DNA of 64,000 nucleotides from Deferribacteraceae bacterium UBA6799. Lineage in GTDB: Bacteria > Chrysiogenota > Deferribacteres > Deferribacterales > Geovibrionaceae. The notes beneath the pieces were generated by a model. The model saw only the letters and a list, made by a program, of their open reading frames with translations. It ran no database searches and was not told the origin of the DNA. Each line of letters starts with the position of its first letter. The first letter of the stretch is position 1. Of this stretch, positions 9,198-18,012 are shown one piece after another. Location: positions 41,308 to 105,307 of the forward strand of contig DKFJ01000004.1 in NCBI GenBank assembly GCA_002452335.1, given 5' to 3'. The position numbers and the translations under genes were made by a program.

Positions 9198-10276
9198 AAA
9201 AAATCAGGGTACTGATAGTCGATGATTCCGCTCTGATGCGGAAAAAGATAAAAGAGATGCTGGACGAGGCCTTCGGAGTGGAGGTCATAGGAACCGCCAG
9301 AAACGGCGAAGACGGCGTTCAGAAGGCGATGGAGCTGAAACCGGACGTGGTGACGCTGGATGTCAACATGCCCGTGATGGACGGACTGACAGCCCTGAAG
9401 ATAATCACGGAGAACAACATATGTCCCGTGATAATGCTCAGCTCGCTGACACAGGAAGGGGCGGACACCACTTTCGAGGCGATGGAGAACGGCGCCTTCG
9501 ACTTCGTGGCGAAGCCCAGCGGCACAGTATCCCGTGATATAGAGATAGTTAAAAGAGAGCTGGTTCAGAAGATAAAGGCGGCAGCCGGAATGGGTCTGGG
9601 CAAGCTCACACGAAGAATAACAGTTCCAAGACCCGCTCCGGAGGCGATGCTCCGGAAAAAAGCCCCGGAGCCTGTGAAAAGAGCGGAGAACACAGGCGAT
9701 TTCAAAGCGGTGTGCATCGGCATATCCACAGGCGGACCCAAGACCATCTTCGATGTTCTGCCGGCTCTGCCTTCGGATCTGAACGCCGCGGTGTTCATGG
9801 TGCAGCACATGCCTGTGGGGTTCACAGAGGCATACGCCAGAAGGCTGAACGAGGCCTCGCTGCTGTATATCAAAGAGGCGGAGGCGGGAGACATAGTAAC
9901 CCCCGGCGTCTGCTATGTTGGCAAGGCGGGACACCACCTGACCCTGTATAAGAAAATGAACGGGGAGATCACCGTGCGTCTGGGCAGAACACCTGACCAC
10001 GCCTTCATCCCCAGTGTGGATATAATGATGGAATCGGTCGCCGGAGTCTTCGGCAAAGATACCATTGGAGTGATAATGACCGGAATGGGCAACGACGGCG
10101 CAGCGTCCATGATGACGATAAAGAATGCCGGCGGATACAACATAGCCGAGTCAGAAGAGACATCTGTAGTGTTCGGCATGCCCAAAGAGGCGATAGCGAA
10201 CGGCAGTGTGGATATTGTGCTGCCCAGCTACAAAATAGCCTCTGAGATAACCAGAAAAGTGGACAAAGGATGGTAG
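9194..10276 (+). CDS. cheB: Chemotaxis response regulator / protein-glutamate methylesterase
   Basis: CheB of 360 residues, full length. The N-terminal receiver has VDDSALMRKK and the phospho-acceptor in LDVNMPVMDG. The C-terminal methylesterase has the catalytic triad neighbourhoods GISTGGP (Ser near 178), VQHMP (His near 205) and MTGMGNDGA (Asp near 304). It demethylates or deamidates receptor Glu/Gln sites when phosphorylated by CheA. The protein shares ATGA with the triple-CheW gene, and its partner cheR is three genes downstream. No cheD or cheC is seen, so adaptation appears to depend on CheB/CheR alone. Confidence 0.96.
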   Translation: MKKIRVLIVDDSALMRKKIKEMLDEAFGVEVIGTARNGEDGVQKAMELKPDVVTLDVNMPVMDGLTALKIITENNICPVIMLSSLTQEGADTTFEAMENGAFDFVAKPSGTVSRDIEIVKRELVQKIKAAAGMGLGKLTRRITVPRPAPEAMLRKKAPEPVKRAENTGDFKAVCIGISTGGPKTIFDVLPALPSDLNAAVFMVQHMPVGFTEAYARRLNEASLLYIKEAEAGDIVTPGVCYVGKAGHHLTLYKKMNGEITVRLGRTPDHAFIPSVDIMMESVAGVFGKDTIGVIMTGMGNDGAASMMTIKNAGGYNIAESEETSVVFGMPKEAIANGSVDIVLPSYKIASEITRKVDKGW

Positions 10277-10280
10277 ACAG

Positions 10281-10580
10281 ATGGAGATAAAAGAGCTGAA
10301 AACGAAGATTAAGATTGTTTTCCCATCTGAATCAGAGATCTTTATGGCTGAGGAATTTCTGAGCGCCCTGCACGAATGCGACCTCAGCAAAAAAGAGATA
10401 GAGGCGGATCTCTCTGAAGTCGGCACGATAGACACCGTGTTCCTCCAGATTCTCATATCTCTGGTTAAGACAGCCGCTAAAAACGGTCAGAAAATTAATT
10501 TAAAGTCAAATGAAGCTATAGACTGCGCTCTTGCCGCATACGGCATGAAGCCCGATGAGTTAACCGGAGGAATCGGATGA
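10281..10580 (+). CDS. STAS-domain protein in chemosensory operon
   Basis: This small protein of 99 residues has the alternating beta-alpha pattern of a STAS domain. The phosphorylation-loop region reads GTIDTVFLQIL, where STAS anti-sigma-factor antagonists normally have D-S/T-x-G. The Asp-Thr pair is kept but the Gly is not. STAS proteins act as phosphorylatable partners of Ser/Thr kinases or as scaffold modules, and some are found in chemosensory gene clusters of unknown role. It lies 4 bases after cheB and overlaps the next cheY by ATGA, so it is co-translated with the core components. No anti-sigma kinase is in the window. Sequence similarity is weak and the assignment rests on fold-like pattern and context. 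Confidence 0.75.
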   Translation: MEIKELKTKIKIVFPSESEIFMAEEFLSALHECDLSKKEIEADLSEVGTIDTVFLQILISLVKTAAKNGQKINLKSNEAIDCALAAYGMKPDELTGGIG

Positions 10581-10939
10581 AAAGAATTCTGATTGTGGAT
10601 GACGCCATCACCATGCGTCAGCTGGTGGCGGCAACACTCAAGTCCGCAGGGTATGAGGTTGTGGATGCCAGAGACGGCGTGGACGCCCTGAAAAAGCTGG
10701 AGACAGGCAGATTCAACCTGATAGTGTCAGATGTCAACATGCCCAACATGGACGGTATCACCTTCTTAAAAGAGGTAAAAAAGAACCCGACACATAAATT
10801 CACCCCTGTGATAATGCTGACCACTGAATCACAGGCGTCTATAAAAGAGGAAGGCAGACTGGCAGGCGCTAAGGCATGGATCGTGAAACCGTTCAAGCCC
10901 AATGACCTGCTGGCAGTGATCAAAAAGATCATAGGATAA
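10577..10939 (+). CDS. cheY: CheY-type response regulator (first copy)
   Basis: This single-domain receiver of 120 residues shows the acidic pair D8-D9, phospho-acceptor D52 in VSDVNMPNMDG, the switch Thr in MLTTES and the conserved Lys in IVKPFKP. All residues needed for phosphotransfer from CheA are present. There is no output domain, so it signals by binding a partner. It overlaps the STAS gene by four bases and has a CGGAGG ribosome-binding site. A second complete CheY (12864) and a frameshifted receiver (16183) occur further along, so the cluster may have several phosphate outputs or sinks. Confidence 0.93.
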   Translation: MKRILIVDDAITMRQLVAATLKSAGYEVVDARDGVDALKKLETGRFNLIVSDVNMPNMDGITFLKEVKKNPTHKFTPVIMLTTESQASIKEEGRLAGAKAWIVKPFKPNDLLAVIKKIIG

Positions 10940-10960
10940 TATTAAAAGGGAGAGTCTGAA

Positions 10961-12016
10961 GTGGACAAACAGACGCTGCTTAACAGTCTGAGAAACCCGG
11001 ATGAAGCGGAAAGGATATATGCCGTGGAGGATGTGCTCGCCGATAAGGACGAGACCCTCTATCCTGTTCTGATAGAGCACCTTTATCATGAGGACAGCCG
11101 GCTTGTGCGGGAGCTGATAGTTGAGGCGTTCAAAGTTCTGGATATCAGCGCCTATTTTAAAGATATAGCGAAATATTTCGAATCTTCTGACGCATATGTC
11201 AGAAACTGCGCCATAGAGATATTCGGATCGAAGGGCGAGGACTCTGTGGCATATCTGACATCCATCATGGACCACTCGAACAAAGAGGTTCGGAAACTGG
11301 TTCTGGACAGTCTGGTAGCCACCAGCTCAAAATATTCCATACCGGCTCTCAGAGCTGCTCTTAAGGACAAAGCGCCCAATGTGATGATAACCGCCATAGA
11401 GTATCTGGGCAAAATATATGACGAAGAATCGCTCTCTGATATCATGGAAATATTCGAAAACACAGAAGAGGCGATGGTCCGCATGTCTTGTCTGGAAACC
11501 CTCATAATAATGGGGCAGCCCTCCACAGTGGACAGGGTGCTCACTATTCTGGGCGGAAAAAACATGGACAGCGTATATAAGCCGACAGTGCTCCGGCTGG
11601 TGGGCGAGAGGGGAACAGCGCGCCATCTGGATTTTCTGCTCTCATTTCTGAACAACAGAAACACTATGTATTTCAGAGAGATAGGCAATGCTCTACTGAA
11701 GATCATCAGCAGAAACAACATACATAAACTGGACGACGAACACACAAAATATATTCTCCAGAGCCTGAAAAACACAGAAGGCTCCACAGACGAAAGACTC
11801 ACATTCTTTTACGTTATTTCCAATATGGACATGCCCGGCAAAGAATCTCTGTATGAAGAGCTGTCTTCGGACGAGAACGAAACGATATCCATGACATCAC
11901 TGGAATATCTGGCAAAAACAAACAGAGACAGAGCCATCAGAATCACCGAAAACAAACTGAAAATGGCAGAGGGAGAAAGCAGACGGATGCTAGCCAACCT
12001 TCTGGAAACCCTGTAG
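10961..12016 (+). CDS. HEAT-repeat protein in chemosensory operon
   Basis: This 351-residue protein starts at GTG after a GGGAGAG ribosome-binding site. It is almost wholly helical, with repeated two-helix units such as LVRELIVEAFKVL, YVRNCAIEIFGSKG and VRKLVLDSLVATS, matching HEAT/PBS-lyase-like repeats at about 30-residue spacing. It has no signal peptide, catalytic motif or membrane segment. HEAT arrays are protein-binding scaffolds. Sitting between cheY and cheR, it probably binds a component of this system, possibly a receiver or the receptor stalk. The partner is unknown. Confidence 0.82.
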   Translation: MDKQTLLNSLRNPDEAERIYAVEDVLADKDETLYPVLIEHLYHEDSRLVRELIVEAFKVLDISAYFKDIAKYFESSDAYVRNCAIEIFGSKGEDSVAYLTSIMDHSNKEVRKLVLDSLVATSSKYSIPALRAALKDKAPNVMITAIEYLGKIYDEESLSDIMEIFENTEEAMVRMSCLETLIIMGQPSTVDRVLTILGGKNMDSVYKPTVLRLVGERGTARHLDFLLSFLNNRNTMYFREIGNALLKIISRNNIHKLDDEHTKYILQSLKNTEGSTDERLTFFYVISNMDMPGKESLYEELSSDENETISMTSLEYLAKTNRDRAIRITENKLKMAEGESRRMLANLLETL

Positions 12017-12032
12017 GAGATAACGCTAAAAT

Positions 12033-12860
12033 ATGTTCATCAGCAACGATGATTACACTGACCTGACAGCTTTCATTTATAAGAAGTCAGGCATTAAATT
12101 TGAAGACAAAAAACGCTATTTCATTAATAAACGAGTAGAAAAAAGACTTAATGAAATGGGGCTGGAGACCGTCAGGGACTATTTAAGATTCCTTAAGTTC
12201 AAGGATGACGGGGACGAGTTCCAGTCGCTGATGAATCTGCTGACCGTAAACGAAACATATTTCTTTCGTGAGTTCGGCACGCTGGAGACCTTCGCCGAAC
12301 ACTGCCTGACAGAGATCACAGAGAGAAAGGCGGCGGCGAACGATTATAACCTCAGAATATGGTCCGCCGGATGCTCCACGGGAGAGGAACCGTACACTCT
12401 GGCCATCATAGTCAGGGAGATGCTGGAAAATCTGCCCAGATGGAATGTGGAGATACTTGCCAGCGATATAGATGAAAATGTTCTGGCTAAGGCCATAGAC
12501 GCTAAATATGACGACCGGAGCCTGAAAGACGTACCGGATGAATATTATAAAAAATATTTCAACACCACCGGAGGCTATCACGTCCCCACGGCGGAGATCA
12601 GGAACATGGTGAACTTCGAGCACCTGAACCTGATGGACCGAGTAATGATGAGAAAAAAGCGTGGATTCGATTTCATCTTCTGCCGCAACGTTCTCATCTA
12701 TTTTGACGAGATATCGAGAAAACAGGTAGTGGACCACTATTATATCTCCATGAACAGGGGCGGTTATATCTTTCTGGGACACAGCGAGTCCGTGGGCAGG
12801 ATAACCACAGCCTTCAGCATGAAGCGCATGGGGAACAACGTTGTATATTACAAGGGGTAG
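12033..12860 (+). CDS. cheR: Chemotaxis protein methyltransferase
   Basis: CheR of 275 residues with the usual all-helical N-terminal domain (about 1-75, LTVNETYFFRE) and a SAM-binding Rossmann domain. Key motifs are SAGCSTGEEPYTLA (SAM loop), ASDIDENVL and FIFCRNVLIYFD. It methylates receptor glutamates and is antagonised by CheB. It carries no C-terminal pentapeptide-binding extension or TPR. The ribosome-binding site is AGGAGA. It is followed 3 bases later by a cheY. Likely substrates are the double-tip receptor at 5418 and possibly the degenerate receptor-like protein at 16531. Confidence 0.96.
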   Translation: MFISNDDYTDLTAFIYKKSGIKFEDKKRYFINKRVEKRLNEMGLETVRDYLRFLKFKDDGDEFQSLMNLLTVNETYFFREFGTLETFAEHCLTEITERKAAANDYNLRIWSAGCSTGEEPYTLAIIVREMLENLPRWNVEILASDIDENVLAKAIDAKYDDRSLKDVPDEYYKKYFNTTGGYHVPTAEIRNMVNFEHLNLMDRVMMRKKRGFDFIFCRNVLIYFDEISRKQVVDHYYISMNRGGYIFLGHSESVGRITTAFSMKRMGNNVVYYKG

Positions 12861-12863
12861 AAG

Positions 12864-13229
12864 ATGGGTATAAAGGTACTGGTAATAGATGACTCCGATA
12901 TGGTCAGACACTTTCACAGCAATATACTCAAATCTTCAGGGTTCGAGGCTGACGGCGCCATAGACGGAATGGACGCTATGGAGAAGGCCATGCAGACCAA
13001 TTATGCCCTGATGCTCTGCGACCTGAACATGCCCAGAATGGACGGTATCACCTTTATCAAGGAATACCGCAAGGCGGGCAAAGAGACCCCCATTATCATT
13101 ATCACCACTCAGGAAGAGCTGGAAAACAGAAAAAAAGGCTATGAATCAGGCGCCAATCTGTACATAACCAAACCCGTGAAACCCGATGATCTGATACTCA
13201 ATATAAAAATGCTTTTAGGCATAATGTAG
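12864..13229 (+). CDS. cheY: CheY-type response regulator (second copy)
   Basis: This is a stand-alone receiver of 121 residues. The acidic pair is D9-D10, the phospho-acceptor is D53 in LCDLNMPRMDG, the switch position is in IIITTQEE, and the conserved Lys is in YITKPVKP. It lies directly between cheR and cheA, with gaps of 3 and 14 bases, so it is the receiver closest to the kinase gene. It differs clearly from the first CheY (for example RHFHSNILKSSGF against RQLVAATLKSAGY), so this is not a recent duplication. The two may have separate targets. Confidence 0.93.
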   Translation: MGIKVLVIDDSDMVRHFHSNILKSSGFEADGAIDGMDAMEKAMQTNYALMLCDLNMPRMDGITFIKEYRKAGKETPIIIITTQEELENRKKGYESGANLYITKPVKPDDLILNIKMLLGIM

Positions 13230-13243
13230 ATTTGGAGCGGACT

Positions 13244-16171
13244 ATGACTCAGATAGATATGGAAAAATTCAGACAGGGATTTTTAGAGGAGGCGACAGAC
13301 CTTCTCGAGGGAGCCAATGAGAGTATCCTCCGTGCCGAATCAGAGGGAGACGCAGAGCTGTTTAACGCCGTCTTCAGAAGCATACATACCATCAAGGGGA
13401 GCGCCGGAGGGTTCGGGTTCGACAATATGTCCGAGTTCTCTCATCATCTGGAAACTCTGCTGGACAAGCTGCGCAACAACGAGCTGACGATCGACGCAGA
13501 TATCACCGATCTGCTGCTGAGAGGCGTGGACGTGCTGTTTGAGATGGTGGAATTCGCCAGAGACAACAAACCCTATACCAGAGACCTGTCAGAGCTGATC
13601 GGACTCTATGAGAACATGTCCGGCAACGGCCCGGCAAAAGAGGCGAAAACCGTGGTACAAGAGACAAAAGCACCCGCAGCCTCCGCTGATGGGCGTGTGG
13701 CGAAAATACTCAGAGACAACAACCCCGGTTTCGGAAAAACATATAAAATAACGATTAACTTCACTGACGAAATGCTGGAGAACGGGTATGACCCGCTGAC
13801 CCTGCTGAACAATATTAAAGACCTCTCCGTTTTCTATCTGGCGGAAACGCCCACTGACAATGTTCCGCTGATGGCATCATATGAGCCTTATAAGCTCTAT
13901 CTGCGCCCGAGCGTATACATTATCAGCGATGCCTCAGTGGAAGAGATAAACGATCTGGCTTTCGATGCCGACCTGATGACCGTGGAGGAGATCTCCACAG
14001 ACGCTCCCGCAGAAGCACAGACCCGTCAGCCCGCTCCGGCAGAAAAAGATATCACGCCGGCGCCTCATATGGAAACTGTGAACACAGACGGCATAGATCA
14101 GGATATGCTGGTGGAGCTGGCATCCGGTATCGAAGATTATTTCGAGTCTGTGGAAAACTTCCTGATAGACATAGAGAAGACAGGTGAAGGATCTAAAGAG
14201 GCTGTGGACAACCTTTTCAGAGTTTTTCACAATATAAAGGGCGACTGCGGATACGTCGGGTTCACCTTTCTGGAGAAATACGCCCACCTTGTAGAAAACA
14301 TGCTGGACAAGGTGCGTGCCGGAGCTGTGCTCTTCGACACTAAGGCGGCGGAATTCATCCTGAACGTCATCTCCGATGTGAAGAAACTCGTAAAAGACCT
14401 GATAAACAAAGAAATACCCGCCCTGCCGGCGACATACACCCAACTCAACAACCTTAAAGAGTCTATGCTGACTCTGGGCGAAAAGACCGCTCCGGTGTCG
14501 GGAGACGTTAAAATATTCCTGTCTCAGGTGGATCAGTTCATGGAGATGATAAGCATAGCCAAATCATCGCCCGTCGGAAAATCCATGCTGAAGCGTGCCT
14601 CACAGGGGCTTCATAACGCAGCGAGATTCATAGGTTTCACAGACCTGATGCAGCTCGCCTCTGATTTTGATAAAAAAGCGTCTGTCAGCGATGACTATCA
14701 GACAGAACTGACAAAGATAGAGAACTACATCAACGGGCTGAAATCACCCGCTAAAAAACTGGGCGAACTGCTGGTGGAAACAGGCAAGATAAGCGCCGAA
14801 GAGATAGAGGCGGCAAAGGCTCAGCAGAAGAAGATAGGCGAGATACTGGTGGATCAGGGCAAGATCGGCAAAGAGGATCTGGACATAGCCCTGAAAAAAC
14901 AGACAGTGATGAAAGCGATGGAAGTATCCGTGCCCGCTCAGAGTGTTCAGGGATATGGAGCGGCGGCGGAAGAGCCGGAGTCAAAAGACGGATCAAAGGA
15001 AAAATTCTCCCAGTCCATGAAAGTGGATCAGGAGAAGATAGACAAATTCACCAACACCATCGGCGAACTGACAGTCGCCAAGAACGCATACGAGTATATG
15101 GTGCAGAAACTCATCCGTGAGTTCAACCTGCCCACCAGCCTCTTAAAGGATTTTAAGGACAACTCAAACCTGATCTCCAGAATATCGCAGGATCTGCAAA
15201 GGGATATCATGTCTCTGCGGATGGTCCCCATAAAGCAGATATTCAACAAATTCCCCAGAGTCGTTAGAGATATCGCCCGCAAACAGGATAAACAGATAGA
15301 CCTGCGCATAATCGGCGAAGACACAGAGATAGACAAAAAGATAGCCGATATCCTCTCAGACCCGCTGGTGCATCTGGTGCGCAACTCATGCGACCACGGC
15401 ATAGAGCCGCCGGCGGACAGAAGCAGAGCATCCAAGCCGGACACAGGGCATCTAATCCTTAAGGCATATAACGAAGGAAGTTTCGTATATATAGAAGTGA
15501 TCGACGACGGACGAGGCATAGACCCTAAAAAGGTTCTCGCAAAAGCGGTGTCTAAGGGTCTGGCGGCAGAAGACGCCAATCTGACCGAAAAAGAGATCAT
15601 TCAGTTTATCCTTGCCCCCGGGTTCTCCACTGCGGAGCAGGTTACAGATATATCCGGAAGGGGCGTTGGAATGGACGTGGTGAAGAGCTCCATCACCAGC
15701 GTGGGCGGTATAATAGACGTTCAGTCGTCCATGGGCGACGGAACCAGAGTCGTTATGAAGATTCCCGTTACCATTGGCATGTCCACGTCTCTGCTGGTGC
15801 GGATGGAGAATGACGAGCACTACGCCTTCCCCATTGAAAACGTAGCGGAAACAATCAAAGTCAGCAAAACACAGGTTAAGGATCTGCACTCCGGCAAGGG
15901 AATATACTACAGAGGCAACGTACTTCCGCTCACACAGCTCTCACAGCTGCTCGGCGACGGGGAGAAAGAGCTTGCCGATGAAGTAAATATTGTAATAACT
16001 GTTACTGACGCGGGAAAAACTGGTATAATAGTCCATGAGCTTCTTAACAGAATGGATATCGCCATTAAACCTGTGCCCGAATATTTTGCCCATCTGAACT
16101 ATATCGGCGGAGTGACCATTCTGGGGGATGGAAAGGCCGTGCTGGTTCTTAATGTCAACAAATTATTTTAA
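13244..16171 (+). CDS. cheA: CheA histidine kinase with two Hpt domains
   Basis: The ATG at 13244 is preferred over an in-frame TTG at 13232 because GGAG lies about 7 bases before it, giving 975 residues. The order is Hpt1 (phospho-acceptor H48, SIHTIKGSAGG), an alpha/beta region, and Hpt2 (H329, VFHNIKGDCGY). Next comes a linker with two GELLVETGKIS/GEILVDQGKIG motifs like those in the N-terminal region of GspE/PilB-type ATPases. The dimerisation helices, the ATPase (NSCDHGIE, DDGRGI, GRGVGMDVV) and a C-terminal CheW-like domain follow. E. coli CheA has 654 residues and one Hpt. Two Hpt sites fit phosphotransfer to several receivers, and four candidate receivers lie in this operon. Confidence 0.95.
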   Translation: MTQIDMEKFRQGFLEEATDLLEGANESILRAESEGDAELFNAVFRSIHTIKGSAGGFGFDNMSEFSHHLETLLDKLRNNELTIDADITDLLLRGVDVLFEMVEFARDNKPYTRDLSELIGLYENMSGNGPAKEAKTVVQETKAPAASADGRVAKILRDNNPGFGKTYKITINFTDEMLENGYDPLTLLNNIKDLSVFYLAETPTDNVPLMASYEPYKLYLRPSVYIISDASVEEINDLAFDADLMTVEEISTDAPAEAQTRQPAPAEKDITPAPHMETVNTDGIDQDMLVELASGIEDYFESVENFLIDIEKTGEGSKEAVDNLFRVFHNIKGDCGYVGFTFLEKYAHLVENMLDKVRAGAVLFDTKAAEFILNVISDVKKLVKDLINKEIPALPATYTQLNNLKESMLTLGEKTAPVSGDVKIFLSQVDQFMEMISIAKSSPVGKSMLKRASQGLHNAARFIGFTDLMQLASDFDKKASVSDDYQTELTKIENYINGLKSPAKKLGELLVETGKISAEEIEAAKAQQKKIGEILVDQGKIGKEDLDIALKKQTVMKAMEVSVPAQSVQGYGAAAEEPESKDGSKEKFSQSMKVDQEKIDKFTNTIGELTVAKNAYEYMVQKLIREFNLPTSLLKDFKDNSNLISRISQDLQRDIMSLRMVPIKQIFNKFPRVVRDIARKQDKQIDLRIIGEDTEIDKKIADILSDPLVHLVRNSCDHGIEPPADRSRASKPDTGHLILKAYNEGSFVYIEVIDDGRGIDPKKVLAKAVSKGLAAEDANLTEKEIIQFILAPGFSTAEQVTDISGRGVGMDVVKSSITSVGGIIDVQSSMGDGTRVVMKIPVTIGMSTSLLVRMENDEHYAFPIENVAETIKVSKTQVKDLHSGKGIYYRGNVLPLTQLSQLLGDGEKELADEVNIVITVTDAGKTGIIVHELLNRMDIAIKPVPEYFAHLNYIGGVTILGDGKAVLVLNVNKLF

Positions 16172-16182
16172 GCGGTGACTCT

Positions 16183-16538
16183 ATGCATGTTCTTATAATT
16201 GACGACAACACACTGCACCTGAAAATGTGCAGGATACTTTTAGAAAAGATAAACCACACAGTGGTGACTGAAGAATCCCTCGATTCCCTGAAAAAACATA
16301 CGGATGATATGCCTGAGCCGGACATAGCGCTGGTTGACTTCAGGCTTCAGCCGGGCGTCACAGGTGTGGATGTTTTACAGTTTCTGAAACAGAATACAAA
16401 ATGGACGAATACAAAATACATTGCCCTCACTGCGGATGTGGGAGAAAGATCATATCTCGACGGATCAGGTTTCGACGATGTGGTTTCAAACCTGTCACAG
16501 AAAGCCTGCTGTCGGATATATTGAGAAAATATGAGTAA
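16183..16538 (+). pseudogene. Receiver-domain (CheY-like) gene with C-terminal frameshift
   Basis: The frame opened at 16183 encodes a receiver with acidic pair D7-D8 and phospho-acceptor D52 (LVDFRLQPG), but it leaves the family pattern after S102 and stops at 16524. The neighbouring frame continues the domain perfectly: one extra A in the AAA run at 16488-16490 would give S-K-P-V-T-E-S-L-L-S-D-I-L-R-K-Y-E and stop at 16538. That restores the invariant Lys-Pro and the last helix, and overlaps the next ATG at 16531, a normal coupling arrangement here. As read, the product lacks the Lys needed for phosphorylation-driven switching. A real mutation, phase variation in a short A run or a sequence error are all possible. 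Confidence 0.8.
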
Positions 16539-18003
16539 GGCATACGAAAAACTTAGAGACGAGATCAACGAGTGTTTTTATCAGATCGTAGGGATCATCA
16601 ACGAGATCATCGAACATAGAACCAACACCTTCTCAGCTATGCTGGAGGTCGGCGAAAGCATCCAGAAAGACTCTGAAAACTTTGTCGGCGAAACAGAAAA
16701 AGTGGTGGGCAACATTTCGCTGAATATCAATACCAAGATCGACAGCCTCAACATGGAACAGATGCGCTCAGAACTTCAGGAAGCAACAAAAACGTTTCTT
16801 TCCATAACGGAGGATCTCGAGCTTTTGTCATACAACACCATATGCCGGACAATGGCGCTGGGTGAAAAAGGCTCGACCATCACGCATATCAGTAAAGAGA
16901 TAAAGAAATATTCCACAACGGTTAAAACTCTGCTGGACGATATTACAAAAGAGTTTTCCGCCGTTTACGAAAAATTCCGCTACATCGCGGAAAACATAAT
17001 CAAAAGCGATATATCGGGCAATTCCGGCATGCTCGCCATGGACGCTATGGAAGAGCTGGTAATATCCTCCGACGTCTCTGTTCTGATAGAAAATTCTCAG
17101 TTCCACGATATATTCTCCCAGGAACTGGAGATAATCAACGACGCGCTGAACACTAATGAGTTTTCAGACGCCTATGAGGCGGGTATGATCTTCGGCGTGT
17201 ACGAAAAAGCGCTGAACAAGCTGGATTTCATAAAAATGTCTCTTCAGGAAAAGATCGAAAGCATACAGTCCGTAATGAAAGATTTCATCTACACCTTCAA
17301 CACGGATCTTCAGAATATCATCAGCAAAACAAACATTCTCAGAGAAGAACTGCTCAGGGTGGAATCTATTTCCGGCACCATATGCAAAACCATCAGAAAC
17401 CTTCAGTCCAGCATAGATGAATCCCAGAATGTGATACACAAGGCGACAGCCGGAGTAAACAATCTGGGCAAACAATCAAAAACATTTAAAAACCTGGTGG
17501 TGGTAACAGCCATAGAGGTAGCCCGCATAAACGATGAGGATCTGCGAAGCGTGGTAATTTCCATGATCAGCACGGAAAAAGAGCTTCAGGGACTGATAGA
17601 AAAACTCCACTTTAACATCAGTCTGTGGCAGAAACTTCAGAATGATTTCATGAGCACATTCAAAGACGCCGGTATTGAGCTGAAAACCATCTGTGACTCA
17701 TCCATCAAATCAGAAAGAGAGAAGATGCTACGGAGCACATACGATCTGGAGGCTCAGCTCACTGATTTCAGATCGGTCTTCACCGGCGAAAAATACATGA
17801 ATTATTTCGACAGCAACACCCGCAGGCTTCTGGAACTGTTCTCTGAATTCGTGGATAATACGAACGAAGAATTCGAGACCTTTAACAACAAACTGGACGA
17901 CAAGATCCTGTCAGATGAAATGTTCACACAGGGCAGAAACGATTCCGAGCTCAGAGATATTCTGGCGTCCGAGGATGAACAGTCGTCCATAGAATTCTTT
18001 TAG
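16531..18003 (+). CDS. Degenerate chemoreceptor-like coiled-coil protein
   Basis: This 490-residue protein is nearly all helical, with no signal peptide or membrane helix and no ordinary domain match by eye. Two stretches keep the spacing of a chemoreceptor tip while losing most conserved residues. At about 92-130, ELLSYNTICRTMALGEKG aligns position by position with NLLALNAAIEAARAGEHG of the receptor at 5418. At about 320-345, VVVTAIEVARIND matches the second tip. It therefore looks like a receptor-derived, double-tip protein that has stopped being a standard receptor, perhaps an array spacer, a kinase inhibitor or an adaptor. It starts within the end of the (frame-restored) receiver gene and is followed by a receiver-Hpt gene. 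Confidence 0.75.
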   Translation: MSKAYEKLRDEINECFYQIVGIINEIIEHRTNTFSAMLEVGESIQKDSENFVGETEKVVGNISLNINTKIDSLNMEQMRSELQEATKTFLSITEDLELLSYNTICRTMALGEKGSTITHISKEIKKYSTTVKTLLDDITKEFSAVYEKFRYIAENIIKSDISGNSGMLAMDAMEELVISSDVSVLIENSQFHDIFSQELEIINDALNTNEFSDAYEAGMIFGVYEKALNKLDFIKMSLQEKIESIQSVMKDFIYTFNTDLQNIISKTNILREELLRVESISGTICKTIRNLQSSIDESQNVIHKATAGVNNLGKQSKTFKNLVVVTAIEVARINDEDLRSVVISMISTEKELQGLIEKLHFNISLWQKLQNDFMSTFKDAGIELKTICDSSIKSEREKMLRSTYDLEAQLTDFRSVFTGEKYMNYFDSNTRRLLELFSEFVDNTNEEFETFNNKLDDKILSDEMFTQGRNDSELRDILASEDEQSSIEFF

Positions 18004-18012
18004 GTTATTATT

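Noticed and set aside
10281..10580. CheX/CheC-type phosphatase identity for the small gene after cheB
   Set aside because: The E-x3-N phosphatase motif is absent, and the pattern fits a STAS domain better.
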